A stretch of DNA of 64,000 nucleotides from Caballeronia arvi. Its GTDB lineage: Bacteria > Pseudomonadota > Gammaproteobacteria > Burkholderiales > Burkholderiaceae. Below are positions 16,123 through 26,100 of this stretch, piece by piece. Each line of letters begins with the position of its first letter. The stretch's first letter is position 1. The notes below the pieces were generated by a model. The model had not been told where the DNA came from and did no database searches. It saw nothing but the letters and a program-made list of their open reading frames with translations. A program made the position numbers and the translations under genes. The stretch covers positions 434,001 to 498,000 of the forward strand of contig NZ_FCOM02000001.1 in NCBI RefSeq assembly GCF_001544695.2. Reading direction: 5' to 3'.

Positions 16123-17349
16123 TTAAAGCGCATCGAGATTGCGCTGCTGGCGCCACGCGGGCGCCGCGCAGTTGAACAGCGCCGTGCCCGGTTCGAGCAG
16201 GCAAAGGTGACGCGCGGCGGCCATGCGCTGACGTTGATAACCGTCTTTCAGCACGTCGATGCAGTGCGCCTTCGACGGCGGCGCGCCGCACAGATAGCGC
16301 CGGCCGCTTTCGAAGCGCGCCGCGTTCGTCTGCCACCAGTGCGCGATCTTGTCGGCGTCGGGCCACGGCGCGCCGTCGTCTTCGTCCATGGCGATGTCGG
16401 CGTCGTTCGGGTCGTCGGTCGGACCGGCCGGAATACGCTCGGGCGGCTTGCGATCCAGATCGAGCCACGCGAGGTCCGCGCCGGTGATGGAGCTGAAGCT
16501 TTCGCCGGCGATGCGCGCGAACACGTCGTCCGACATGAGTCCGATCAGCCAGCCGATGTAATGCGGATCGCCCGCGTGACCGATCGCGCGGATCAGGAGG
16601 CGCTTGTTGTCCGGCTTCGCAGCGATGGTCTCAAGGAGCGCGCGGACATCGGCTGGCGGCAAGGCGCTGGCGGCATCTATCGGTGCGAGTTCGCGCAGAA
16701 CGTCGAGCGATGCGTTCCGGTCGCCGAGCAGCAGCGCGGATCGCGCGGCGCGCAGGCGGCACGCGGCGTCGTCGTCGAGATGCGCGATGCAGGACGCGAG
16801 CAGATCGACGCGGCCGGTTTCGCCCGCGCATTGCAGCGCGCGGGCGCGCACGGAGGGAGTTTCCGAGGCGATGGCCGTGTCGAGAAAGCGTTTCGGATCC
16901 ACGCGATGCTGCGCGCAGGCGGCGAGGCCGGTGAGCTGCGCGGCGGGATCGTCGCTGGCGAGCAAACCGCCGACGGTGTCTTGCAGATGGCTCGCGGAGA
17001 CCCAGCCGAACGCGGAATGCAGGCCGGATCGCGCGGCGGGCACGGCTTCCGCGAGCGCGATGAGTTGCAGCAGCGTCTTTTCGGAACGCGCTTCGATGCA
17101 GCCGATCGCGGCGGTGAAGAGCTCGCCTTTGCCTGTGCGCTCGAGCGCCTGCATCGACATCTGCGCACCGATGCGGCCTGCAACTGCGATGCCGTCGAGG
17201 TGCGCAGCGATGCGTTCGTCGAGACGCGCGAGGTGTTTCAGTTTGACGTGCGGCGCGCGGACGAGATACGTGCGGGTGTTGCGGAGACAGGCGGCGTCTT
17301 CGAGGTGTTGGTGGAGGATGGGGGGGATCGAGCCCGTTCGCGCGTTCAT
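16123..17349 (-). CDS. TIGR02270-family T6SS-associated protein with HEAT-like repeats
   Basis: The 408-aa product starts MNARTGSIPPILHQHLEDAA and resembles the TIGR02270 family found beside T6SS effector genes. It is mostly helical, with a repeated pattern of roughly 30 residues: ALERTGKGELFTAAIGCIEA, FLDTAIASETPSVRARALQC, LLASCIAHLDDDAACRLRAA. This is consistent with HEAT-like scaffold repeats. The C-terminal part has GRRYLCGAP and RQRMAAARHLCLLEPGT. Its role is unknown; the position between an effector module and tssB suggests help in effector loading. An in-frame upstream extension reaches into the preceding gene and was rejected. Confidence 0.82.
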   Translation of the reverse strand: MNARTGSIPPILHQHLEDAACLRNTRTYLVRAPHVKLKHLARLDERIAAHLDGIAVAGRIGAQMSMQALERTGKGELFTAAIGCIEARSEKTLLQLIALAEAVPAARSGLHSAFGWVSASHLQDTVGGLLASDDPAAQLTGLAACAQHRVDPKRFLDTAIASETPSVRARALQCAGETGRVDLLASCIAHLDDDAACRLRAARSALLLGDRNASLDVLRELAPIDAASALPPADVRALLETIAAKPDNKRLLIRAIGHAGDPHYIGWLIGLMSDDVFARIAGESFSSITGADLAWLDLDRKPPERIPAGPTDDPNDADIAMDEDDGAPWPDADKIAHWWQTNAARFESGRRYLCGAPPSKAHCIDVLKDGYQRQRMAAARHLCLLEPGTALFNCAAPAWRQQRNLDAL

Positions 17350-17360
17350 CGCAGCACCGG

Positions 17361-18260
17361 TCAAGCCATGCGCGACCACACGCCGCCCGAACGCACAAAT
17401 ACGTCGGACGGTCCGACCGAATACAACGCGGTCGATGTCGGCACAAGCTTCAGGCACGTTGCGGGACGGTCGGGGGCGTCGCCTGGAATATCGTTGACGA
17501 ATCCGTCGCTCGTCAGGCGATACACGGAAAAATCCGTGCACGCGAACACATCGCCCGCGTGAACGCAGACATCCATGAGATTCAGCCCGATGCCCGTGTC
17601 GACGACATCCCAGGCACCTTTTCGTCCTCTGAACATCGCGCCGCGATCTCCTACGCTGTACACGGTGCCGTCCGGCGCGATGGCCACGGCATTGAGATTC
17701 GCGTTGCCGGGCGTGACTTCGCGATCCCACCGCTCGTCGGATCGCGTCCAGATTTCGCCTTGCCAGCCGACGGCGTAGACCAGCGAAGCCGTGAGACCGG
17801 CCATGGCGGTGAATCCGATCACGCCTTCGTCGATGTCCGGCCAAGGCGCGCTGATTTCAGTCCATTGGTCGCGTTTTTCGCGACGCAATGAGATGCGGCC
17901 CATGCCGCAGGCGTAGATGTTTCCTTCGATGCTCGCGAGGTTGGTGATGCCCAGTTGATCCGGGATGCGCGAGTAAGTCTCCTGCACGAGGAGCGGGTGC
18001 ATCTCCCAGACCTCACCAGCGGGGCTAACGCCCACGACCAGCCATAGGCCTTCGGAAGAGTCGTCCACTGCCGCCAGCGCAATTGCACTCCAGTCCGGAG
18101 ACAATGCGTAGGCATACCAATGGCCCTGATGAAACATGTAGAAGGCTGAGTTGTTCTGCCCCGCTTCCGCGGTATCGATATGTTCGACAGCGCATAGCAA
18201 ATGCTGCGGCTCCTTGCTGAAAGCGCAGGCGCTATGGGCCCGCCAGATGGTCATGTCCAT
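17361..18260 (-). CDS. Beta-propeller-like protein in the immunity position of the nuclease effector
   Basis: The 299-aa product has no signal peptide and no recognised family. It shows repeated strands with aromatic or Gly turns: GLWLVVGVSPAGEVWEMHPL, NIYACGMGRISLRR, LVYAVGWQGEIWTRSDERWDRE, TVYSVGDRGAMFRGRKGAWD, DVFACTDFSVYRL, ALYSVGPSDVFVRSGGVWSR. The spacing of about 40-45 residues suggests a six- or seven-bladed propeller. It starts 23 nt after the stop of the DUF4150-GHH effector, exactly where a cognate immunity gene is expected, and a cytosolic protein fits a DNase antitoxin. Immunity is inference. Alternatives are a loading accessory or a lectin-like protein. Confidence 0.65.
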   Translation of the reverse strand: MDMTIWRAHSACAFSKEPQHLLCAVEHIDTAEAGQNNSAFYMFHQGHWYAYALSPDWSAIALAAVDDSSEGLWLVVGVSPAGEVWEMHPLLVQETYSRIPDQLGITNLASIEGNIYACGMGRISLRREKRDQWTEISAPWPDIDEGVIGFTAMAGLTASLVYAVGWQGEIWTRSDERWDREVTPGNANLNAVAIAPDGTVYSVGDRGAMFRGRKGAWDVVDTGIGLNLMDVCVHAGDVFACTDFSVYRLTSDGFVNDIPGDAPDRPATCLKLVPTSTALYSVGPSDVFVRSGGVWSRMA

Positions 18261-18283
18261 GATTGTCCGTCAAGCGTAAGTTA

Positions 18284-19480
18284 TCAGACGGGTGGAGGAA
18301 GTCCGGCGGCGGAGTTGAGCGCGGCCCTATCGGCCGAATCGACCAGTCCATGCTGCAGGCCGCCGGTATGGCTGGCATCGTGCGTGGCGTTTTTTTTCAG
18401 TGCATCTTCACCGAACTTCTGCCGGAGTTGCTGCTCGATGCACTCCTTCTTGCAATCGTTCTGCGCCTCCGTTACGGCCGCGGCGACCTTGACATGCTCC
18501 TCCATAGGCGCTGAAAACGTCGTTGTGTCTCCGGTCTTGGCCTTCACAAACAGCTTCTTCGCTTCAGAAAGCTGCTCCAGCAGGAAGTTGATGCCGTGGT
18601 GATGTTTGCCATGCGATCCAACCGAGTGGTTCGAGCCTTCGAGACAAACGCACAGTGCCGCCCCCTGGCTGAATGGCGGGTTGCCGATGGACTTCGTCGT
18701 CGACCAAGGTGGAATGTGATGTCCCGTCTGTCCGGGGCAGCAGCGTGAAACGCCGTCGGGGTTTTCCCCTTTCGAGTAGGGCCGCAGCAGACATCGCAAT
18801 GCACGAGTACAAGCGCCGTCGTCGGACTCCGCGACTTTCGTGGCCTCCCTGCCCTGTTCGCTCTGCGGACGGAAGTTATCTGCACTTTGCTTGGTTGCGG
18901 GCTTGAACGCCTTCTTTATCTGCCCGGAGCGTGTCCGGATCGACGTTGCCAGCGTGCCGGGACATGGCGGCTTGCCATCCTTGCCGCAGGCCTGGTCGAC
19001 TTTGTCCGCATCCTTGTCGCAGTCCTTGAACGCCTTGAGTTGCGTAGCCGCGACGTGAGGAACAGGAGCGGCTCCGGTGGAGCCTACCGACGCATGGTTG
19101 TGCGTCGTCAGGTCCAGGTTCCGCACCGCATTCTCGCCTTCGATCAGCACGTCCATCGACCATGCGATGAAATACGCCTTGCCGCGGTTCGAGCCGGTCA
19201 TCATCCCCTTGTTGGGCGCCGATCCCGCCTCGTCGCCCGTGCTCTGCTTGAATGACGAGCGGTTCTTCAGCATGATCTGCTCGCCGCCCATCTTGACCGA
19301 AGTCGAGCCGTCGGTGGTGTCGCTCGCCATCGCCGTGTTCGGATACGGCAGCGGCACGCCCGGCGGCGTCGCCGGTGTTTGCGGCGGCGTGAAGCACACG
19401 TCGGGAAACTCGCAGATCGACTTTCCGTTCATCGACTTACCGGAAACCTGCTGCGAGTTGGCGAACACGGGATCAGCCAT
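18284..19480 (-). CDS. DUF4150 (PAAR-like) effector with C-terminal GHH-type nuclease domain
   Basis: This 398-aa protein is a probable specialised T6SS effector. Residues 1-130 are a DUF4150 PAAR-like tip domain (MNGKSICEFPDVCFTPPQTP, GVPLPYPNTA, KMGGEQIMLKNRSSF, AYFIAWSMDVLIEGENAVR). A Cys-rich linker follows, then a toxin domain with GQTGHHIPPWS at residues 250-260, the signature of Tox-GHH2 HNH-type nucleases, and downstream His residues (NHSVGSHGKHHHG, 284-296) that could complete the metal site. The architecture equals that of Pseudomonas aeruginosa Tse7, a DNA-degrading T6SS toxin. It overlaps the ketosynthase-like gene by 8 nt and precedes the propeller protein. Confidence 0.85.
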   Translation of the reverse strand: MADPVFANSQQVSGKSMNGKSICEFPDVCFTPPQTPATPPGVPLPYPNTAMASDTTDGSTSVKMGGEQIMLKNRSSFKQSTGDEAGSAPNKGMMTGSNRGKAYFIAWSMDVLIEGENAVRNLDLTTHNHASVGSTGAAPVPHVAATQLKAFKDCDKDADKVDQACGKDGKPPCPGTLATSIRTRSGQIKKAFKPATKQSADNFRPQSEQGREATKVAESDDGACTRALRCLLRPYSKGENPDGVSRCCPGQTGHHIPPWSTTKSIGNPPFSQGAALCVCLEGSNHSVGSHGKHHHGINFLLEQLSEAKKLFVKAKTGDTTTFSAPMEEHVKVAAAVTEAQNDCKKECIEQQLRQKFGEDALKKNATHDASHTGGLQHGLVDSADRAALNSAAGLPPPV

Positions 19481-20504
19481 GAGCCCGCCCGCCGTTCATG
19501 ACCAGGGCAGCGCGCGCGCCGTCGTCGGCGGAGAAGTGAAGCAACGCAGCCGGGCCGGGCGCATATCCCGTCGGCATGGCGCGCCCCGCGACCGCCACGC
19601 ACACGGGACCCGCGATCGCGCCGCCTTCTCCGCAGCATTCGGCGGGATGCCACAGCGGAAGGCTCTCCTTGTGTGCGCGCAACGACCTGCTGAGCGCGAT
19701 GGACGCTTCCTTGAAGTAGTATTGCTCGCCGGACAAATCCGTCACGCGGAAGTCAAGTTCGTGCAGTGCGCATCCGGCATCTGTGAGCGCAGCTTTGATT
19801 GCGAAGGTGAGGCCGTCACCACGCAGCGGCTTGTCCGAATCGATGGCGGCCCGCTCCGTCCCGAAGCCAATGCCGATGCACAGCGGCCGATCCTCGCCGT
19901 TATCGAGGCCGACCAGCAACGCTCCGGCACCCTCGCCAGCGATGAATCCGTTCGAGTTTTCGGCGCCTAGCAAGCGCCCCTGCCTCTGATAGACACTCAG
20001 GGTCGGCCAGCCAAGCAGACTGTCTGCTGCTGCGATCAGCACACGGGGCACACTATCGGACAGCATGGACCGCGCGCGCTCCAGCGCGATGGCGGCGCTC
20101 ACCCGCCCGTGTGCGAACACGGCCGACTCCGCGTGAAAATCCGCGCTTAGCTCTTGCGCAATCTCTTCGAACAGCAAATCGTCCAGCCCGTCGATTCTTC
20201 CTGGCCTGCCGCCTTCCGCCACGCATAGCAGTAGGGGGATTTGCGCCCACTCGTCTCGCTCCAGGCCCGCGAGGCACTCCTTGATCGCCATGGCGGCCAT
20301 CTTCGTGAGCTTCGTGCGTCCCCTCCACGGCTTCTGCAACTGCACTTGATGCGCCATGATCCACTCGCCATCCGAACCGATGAACCGCGTCTCCGTCGGA
20401 TTACTGATCTTCGCCCGAATCGCCGCGCACGACGCCGGCGCGGACAATCCCACGCTCGTCACAAGCCCCGTATTCAGAATGGCGATCGCCCGATCGTTCA
20501 TCAT
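19473..20504 (-). CDS. Ketosynthase/thiolase-fold T6SS accessory protein lacking the catalytic Cys
   Basis: The 343-aa product has a beta-ketoacyl-synthase-like fold: GLVTSVGLSAPASCAAIRAK at the N-terminus, RVLIAAADSLL, GRLLGAENSNGFIAGEGAGALLVG. Where true ketosynthases have the nucleophile motif TACSSG, this protein reads VFAHGRVSAAIALERA, with no Cys. It is therefore unlikely to condense acyl chains. Thiolase-like proteins of this type accompany DUF2169 and DUF4150 effectors in T6SS clusters, including the Pseudomonas vgrG1b island, and probably help mature or load the effector. The start ATG 20504 overlaps the DUF2169 stop by 4 nt. Confidence 0.8.
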   Translation of the reverse strand: MMNDRAIAILNTGLVTSVGLSAPASCAAIRAKISNPTETRFIGSDGEWIMAHQVQLQKPWRGRTKLTKMAAMAIKECLAGLERDEWAQIPLLLCVAEGGRPGRIDGLDDLLFEEIAQELSADFHAESAVFAHGRVSAAIALERARSMLSDSVPRVLIAAADSLLGWPTLSVYQRQGRLLGAENSNGFIAGEGAGALLVGLDNGEDRPLCIGIGFGTERAAIDSDKPLRGDGLTFAIKAALTDAGCALHELDFRVTDLSGEQYYFKEASIALSRSLRAHKESLPLWHPAECCGEGGAIAGPVCVAVAGRAMPTGYAPGPAALLHFSADDGARAALVMNGGRAHG

Positions 20505-21598
20505 GTCGCCTCGCTCGCGCCCATCGGCACCATGATGACCGGAATCGGAAACGCAACGACGCCCTTCTGCTGCCACCACTCCCGCCCCTTCCTCCCCACC
20601 AGCACCCGCGCGATCTCGAACATGTTCTTCTTCAACGGCCTTCGCACCCGCCAGCTCATCGTGAACCGTTCCAGTTCCGGTTCGAACACGATCGTATCCA
20701 CGCCCGCCCGATAATCCTCCGGCTCACCATGCTTCGGCACCACCAGCACCGGCGCCTCGAAATCCGGCAACGTGAAACTGCGCTTGCCGTCCGCCGTCAG
20801 ATTGATCAGCGTGACTTCCGCGCCGCCGACGGGCATCGGCAACTGCTGATCCTCCGGCGCAGCCTGGTAATAGCGCTCGTCGAAATCCGGCGGCAGAAAC
20901 GGAAAGTGCTTGTCGATCCACTCATCGTCATACGTGCCCGCGTAGCGATACCGCGCCTCCCAGCCGCGCCCGAGCACGCCGAACGACATCGGCCGATACG
21001 CCTCGTCGGGCCGCGTCACCGGCCGGTTCAGTTCTTCCGTATTCGGCAGCCAACGCCCGTCGACCCAATCGCGGCGCAAATGCCGGCGAAACCCGCGCCC
21101 GACCGGATTGGCCATGAACGCAGCATGCTGCATCGGATCTTCGTGCTCCTGATCGACGCCGCCGAACGCGACATCGTAAGTAATCGGCTTCGTCACGAAC
21201 GGCACCGGCGCGCTCGGCTCGATGCGCCCCGCGCCCGCCTGCCACACGCGATCGCCGACCACCGCGAACTGCTTCGTCATGCCGCCCACGCGCAAGCCGA
21301 CCGGCACGCGCGTCGCGGGCCTTCCGCCCGGCGCGTGCGCGCTGCCGAGCAACAGCACGTCGCAGCGCGGCTTGTGCGGCGCGAAGTCCACTTCGTGATA
21401 CGGCGCGGAAAAACCCGGCTGCCCGGTGAAAGTGTCGGCCATGACGAGCGGCAATTGCTCGTCGGCGAGACGCACCGCTTCGCCCGGCGCGGGCAGCCGG
21501 AACGTGCCCTTGACCACCACGACGAGCGACTCGCGCCCGCTCGGCTCCGTGCCCATCGTGTAGCCCGCGATCATGCGGGTGGCGTTGACCAGTTCCAT
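20501..21598 (-). CDS. DUF2169 T6SS effector adaptor/chaperone
   Basis: DUF2169 proteins act as adaptors that load DUF4150/PAAR-fused effectors onto VgrG, as shown for the Agrobacterium Tde2 system. The 365-aa product starts MELVNATRMIAGYTMGTEPSG and has typical stretches: LVVVVKGTFRLP, KPRCDVLLLGSAHAPGG, ITYDVAFGG, ENPVGRG-like ANPVGRGF, and FGVLGRGWEARYRYAGTYDDEW. It sits between DUF6484 (12 nt) and the ketosynthase-like gene (4-nt overlap), in the same order as other such modules. Confidence 0.9.
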   Translation of the reverse strand: MELVNATRMIAGYTMGTEPSGRESLVVVVKGTFRLPAPGEAVRLADEQLPLVMADTFTGQPGFSAPYHEVDFAPHKPRCDVLLLGSAHAPGGRPATRVPVGLRVGGMTKQFAVVGDRVWQAGAGRIEPSAPVPFVTKPITYDVAFGGVDQEHEDPMQHAAFMANPVGRGFRRHLRRDWVDGRWLPNTEELNRPVTRPDEAYRPMSFGVLGRGWEARYRYAGTYDDEWIDKHFPFLPPDFDERYYQAAPEDQQLPMPVGGAEVTLINLTADGKRSFTLPDFEAPVLVVPKHGEPEDYRAGVDTIVFEPELERFTMSWRVRRPLKKNMFEIARVLVGRKGREWWQQKGVVAFPIPVIMVPMGASEAT

Positions 21599-21610
21599 CT
21601 TCGTCGACGA

Positions 21611-22087
21611 TCAATTGAGCTGCACCGATCCGCCCTTGATGCGGTTCACGCCCGTCGAGCGGCTCGACACGTACGTCCCGCGTATCAGGACCTTGCCGGC
21701 CTTCGTGAGCGTGATGCTCGCCTGCCCGCATCGAAAGACGATTTCCTCTTTCGCCGTCACGACGAGGCGCGCGCCGTCGGCATCGGCTTCAACTTGCGCG
21801 GGCGTTTCGTCGAGCGGCCACGCGCGCTCCGCCCGCACGCAGCCGATGATCACAGGCCGCGCCGGATCGCCGCCATCGAACATCAACAGCACTTCGCAGC
21901 CGATATGCGCGCCGCGCACGTCCGGAATCGTGCGGGCGGGCAGCGCCGCCGAACCGCCCTGCCCCGGATAGACGACGAGCGGACACGCGCCGTCGCCGCT
22001 GAATCCGATCAGCTCGCCGATGCGCACGCCATCGATCGCGGTCGTCGGTGGCATCGGTAAAGGTTGAAGAAAGTCCCGTCCGCTCAT
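21611..22087 (-). CDS. DUF6484-type protein, VgrG-accessory component of the effector module
   Basis: This 158-aa protein starts MSGRDFLQPLPMPPTTAIDG after a strong ribosome site (aaggagcgtgcg). The first part, GVRIGELIGFSGDGACPLVVYPGQ, and the middle CEVLLMFDGGDPARPVIIGCV resemble the OB-fold and gp5-like segment of VgrG. The end, KEEIVFRCGQASITLTKAGKVLIRGTYVSSRS, resembles the DUF2345/needle-type repeats. It matches the DUF6484 family found ahead of DUF2169 genes. It may bridge the DUF4150 effector to the VgrG tip; the precise role is unknown. Confidence 0.8.
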   Translation of the reverse strand: MSGRDFLQPLPMPPTTAIDGVRIGELIGFSGDGACPLVVYPGQGGSAALPARTIPDVRGAHIGCEVLLMFDGGDPARPVIIGCVRAERAWPLDETPAQVEADADGARLVVTAKEEIVFRCGQASITLTKAGKVLIRGTYVSSRSTGVNRIKGGSVQLN

Positions 22088-22142
22088 CGCACGCTCCTTT
22101 TCCTCTCCGATAGACGAACAATGCAGCGGAAATTTCAAGCGC

Positions 22143-23162
22143 TCACTCCGGCCGCGTGCCCGCGATCAGATGAATCTGCGCGAGGCTGTCGGGCGCGAGA
22201 TCCTGCATCACCGCGAGAAAGTCCTTGCCCATCAGCCCGCGCGCGCGGCGAATCAAAAGCGGCGCGGGATTCGTCGGCTCGGTCCGCTCGAGAAACGCGC
22301 ACACGGCATCGAGCGCGGCGAGCGCATCTTCGCGCGTCGCGATTTCGCCGGGACGCGCAATCGCGCGATGTGGCGGCGGATCATCGACCGGTTTCGCAAC
22401 TTCGGCCGGGTCCTCGCCCGACGCCGGCGCGACCGCGCGAAACTGCGCGGCGACGTGGCGCGCCGTCATCGTGAGCGCGTTCATCGACGGCACGCGCTGC
22501 TCGCCGAGCTTGTCCGTCACGCACGCCGCGAGCGCCTGAACAGCGGTCTGCAAGTCGATGCCATCAGCGAGAAGGCCGGGCTCTTGCGCGATTGCATCCG
22601 CGAGCACGCCTTCGACACGCGGCAACGTCACGGCCGCCGCGCCTTCCTGCGCCGCGAGCCGGCCTTGCGCGACGAGCATGTCGCGCACCGTCAGCCGCTC
22701 GCCATGCACGCGGCAGACTTCGCACTCGCGCAGATCGTGCAGCAGCGTTTCGGCTTCGGCGAACGGCGTGTAGGCATCGGCGAGCGGCGCGAGCGCGTTG
22801 ATGCGCAACACGGCGTCGTTCTCATCGCCGGGATCGAGCGAAGGATAAAGGCCGTCCCAATATCGCTCGATAAGACCGCCCAGAAGCCGCGCGCCCGCGA
22901 CGAAACCCGCGAGCCCGTGCACGTGCGACGCCGCACGCGTCCATGTGATCGCGACGCGCACATCCTTCGATCGCGCGAGCAGCGCCTCGCCCTGCTCCAG
23001 CAGGACGTCCCACGGCGGCGGTTCCGGAGGACCGCGGAATTGGCGGTCCGGGTCACCGCGCGCGAGCGTTTCGAACGCCAGGAAATCGCCGTCGTATTCC
23101 AGATCGATGCCCGCGGGCGGCATCGATTCGGTCGGCGCGAGAAGCGGTTCGACGTCGATCAT
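22143..23162 (-). CDS. tssA: TssA, T6SS baseplate/sheath assembly protein (ImpA-type)
   Basis: TssA organises priming and polymerisation of tube and sheath. The 339-aa product carries an ImpA N-terminal domain (PPAGIDLEYDGDFLAFETLARG, WDVLLEQGEALLARSKDVRVAI, ARLLGGLIERYWDGLYPSLDPGDENDA shown in pieces). The C-terminal part, with TNPAPLLIRRARGLMGKDFLAVMQDLAPDS, is the short form. ATG 23162 lies only 11 nt after the TpsA stop codon with its ribosome site inside the end of tpsA, so tssA appears to depend on the tpsA transcript. Confidence 0.93.
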   Translation of the reverse strand: MIDVEPLLAPTESMPPAGIDLEYDGDFLAFETLARGDPDRQFRGPPEPPPWDVLLEQGEALLARSKDVRVAITWTRAASHVHGLAGFVAGARLLGGLIERYWDGLYPSLDPGDENDAVLRINALAPLADAYTPFAEAETLLHDLRECEVCRVHGERLTVRDMLVAQGRLAAQEGAAAVTLPRVEGVLADAIAQEPGLLADGIDLQTAVQALAACVTDKLGEQRVPSMNALTMTARHVAAQFRAVAPASGEDPAEVAKPVDDPPPHRAIARPGEIATREDALAALDAVCAFLERTEPTNPAPLLIRRARGLMGKDFLAVMQDLAPDSLAQIHLIAGTRPE

Positions 23163-23173
23163 CGCGGCTCCGC

Positions 23174-26100
23174 TCAGAATTCGCCGCAGCCGTGCTGCCC
23201 GTTCACGACGAGGCAATTGTTCAGATTCGGCCGCGAACGCACGCGCTTCCATTCCGCCGCGAGCGTATCCGCGCCTCCTTCGGGCTGTTGCAACGCGAGA
23301 ATCGGCTCGTTCGTGCCGACGCAGATGTTCACCGCACCGGTGTTGCTCTCGTAGACGAACGTCTGCTCCTGCGCCGTGAACAGCGGCTGCAGTCCGGTGC
23401 GATTGAAGACCGCGCCCTGAAGCTGGAGCGGCGTGACCGTCAACGTCCCCGGCACGACGACGATGTTGTAGCCGACCGGCGACGAGAACGTGCCGTCGAT
23501 CGAATACGCGCCCGCCAGCGAGATCGGCGTCGCGGACGAACCGGGCGGACGCGTGACGAGGATCGCCGAGCCGGGTTGGTCGCCGCCGAGCAGCCCGCTG
23601 ATATCGAAACCGAACGGCGCATTCGGTGAACCTTCGCCGCGCGTCTGATTGCCGATGGTGATCGTCGCCGTCGGCCGGTCGGCGTAGATGAAGTGGTTGC
23701 CGTCCGCGGGCACGACGTTCTGCGACGGCTGCCCGTTCCAGCTACAGACGCCACCGTAGAGACAGCCGTAAAAATTCGGCAGCGTGCCGCCCGGATCGAT
23801 GCCGTTGCGGTTCTCGCCGTCGCGCGTCTTCGCCCACACGCGCCATACGTTGCCCGCGGCGAGCGTGCCGCCCGACGCGTTATCGAAGACGGCGTTCTGC
23901 ATCACGAGATCGATGCTGCCGCCCGCGCTCAACTGCGAGGGCGCGGCGGGCGTGCCGAGCGCGATCGCGCCGTTCTGCGAGATCGCGGTCAGATTGCCGG
24001 TCACGAACGGCCGCGTGCCGCCGATGGTCGTGAGCGCGCCCGTCGCGCCGTCGAGGCCGTTCGCGCTCGCTGTGCCGATCGTGAAGCTGCCCGGCGTCGA
24101 AAACTTCACGTCGTGCGCGCCGGCAAGCGCGAGCGTTTTGACGTCGTTGCCCGCGTCGGCGAGATCGAAATCGCCGCCGCCCGCGAGCAACAGCGTTTGC
24201 GCCTGAATGCCGCCCGGGTCGGTCACGGGACCCGCCGACGCGAGCGCGAGCGTCTTGCCGGGCAGCGCGAGACCCGACGGCAGATCGATGCCCGCGCTGC
24301 CCGCGCCGGTGTTCTGGAGCGTGAGGCTCGTCGCGACGGCGGGCCGCGTGGCGCAACTGGCCCCACCCGCGCACGGACCTTCGACAACGATGCGCCCGGT
24401 TTGCGTCGACGAACCGAGCGCGAGCGTCCGAATGCCGGTCGAGAAGGTTTGATACGTGGCGGCGTCGATGGACAGGCCGTGCGTCGCGGCCGCGCCGAAC
24501 AGCGTGATCGGCACGGCGTTGGCTTGCGCGACGCCGAACGTCGCCGGATCAACGGTCGCCGGCGACACGAACAACGAGCCGCCAGGCGTCGAAATCGATC
24601 CCACCCCGCTGCGTCCGACGAGACTCGTGGCCGTTCCGTCGTTCGACGCACGCAGCGTGATCGTGCCTTGCGGGCCGGTCGTGATCGAAAACGGTCCGGT
24701 GACACGTCCCGCGTTGACCGGCAGCGGCACCGCGCCATACGCAATGCCCGCGTCGGCCGTGGTGGTCGAACCGGCGATCGATACTGCACCGCCCGGCGCG
24801 CTTGCGTCGATCGAGCCGTTCAGCAGCGCCACGCCGAAAGCAGGCGAGGACGGCTCTGCGCCTGCGCCCGCGCCCACGTTCGCGCCGCGAATGTCGATTG
24901 CGCCGCCCGCGCTCGTGATCGTCGATCCATCGAGCAGCGCGACGCCTGCCGAGCCCGGCCCGCTGCCCGCGCCGTACACATCGATGCCGCCCGCGCCGCT
25001 CGCGAGCCGCGACGCGTTGCGCAGCACGAGGCCATCGCCGGGATTGACCGCCGGGTTCAGGCTTTGCCCCATCAGTTCGATGCGCCCGCTGCCGCTCGTA
25101 ATCGACGCGCCGTCCAGCTCGACGCCGAACGGTGCGATTGCGAGCGGTCCGGCTCCGTCCCCGTTGCCGGGAATCGGCGGCTGCGCGACGCCGTGGATCG
25201 TCACGACGCCGCCCGTGGCGGCGGGCGCACCGGCCGGCGCGCCGATGCGCGTGTCGATGTCGGCAAGGCGCAGCGTCACCGACGCGCCGTCGAAGCCCGT
25301 CGCGCCGCCGCCCTGCGTGCCGAGCGTCACGTTGCCGCCGTTGGTCCGGATCGCGATGCGCAACCCGTTCGCACCGCTCACGATCACCTGCCTCACCGCA
25401 TCCGCGACGATATTCAACGGCGCCGATACCGATGTGATGCCGTAACCGATCGACACCGTATCGGCGGCGCGCATCGTGAGCGTGGTCCCGCGCGTGGCGG
25501 CGCTTTGTATCGGCATGGCGGTCGTGATCGTGCCGGTGCCCGCGTTGCCGTTCGCGCTTGCCGTCAGCGTGAGATCGCCGGTCAGCGTCGACGCCCCGCC
25601 GACTGTCGAAACCGGCGCGAGCGCGTTGCCGCGCGCGTCGAATACGTTGCCGGCGAGCGGCGCGACGACGATCTGCCCGAGACCTGTCACCGACGTGTCG
25701 CCCGTGCCGGCGAACGAGACCTGCCCGATCGCGTTCGCCGCGCTCGTGAGCGTGAAGCGGCCCGGTCCGGAGAGCAGCAGCTGGTTCGTCTGGATGCCGG
25801 CCGCGCCTTCGCTGGACGCGCCCGCGGAATCGAGCATCAGCCGGTTCATGCCCGCAACACCCGACAACGCGATCCCCTGGCTGCCCGCGCCCGCGTTCGC
25901 AATCGACAGTTCGCCGCTGATGCCGGGCAGCACGCTCGCGCATCGCGCAGCGGCGCACACGGTGCCGAGCGCGATGCGCCCCGTGTGGCTCGCCGAACCG
26001 ATGTACACATTGGCGACGCCCGCGGCGAAGCGCCCGCCGAAAGCGGTATCGAGCGTATATCCCGGCCCCGACACGCCGGGAACGCCGATGTTGATCGGCG

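Noticed and set aside
23174..24000. CdiA-type contact-dependent inhibition toxin at the TpsA C-terminus with an immunity gene
   Set aside because: No VENN or similar boundary, no toxin domain, and tssA follows directly, leaving no small immunity gene.
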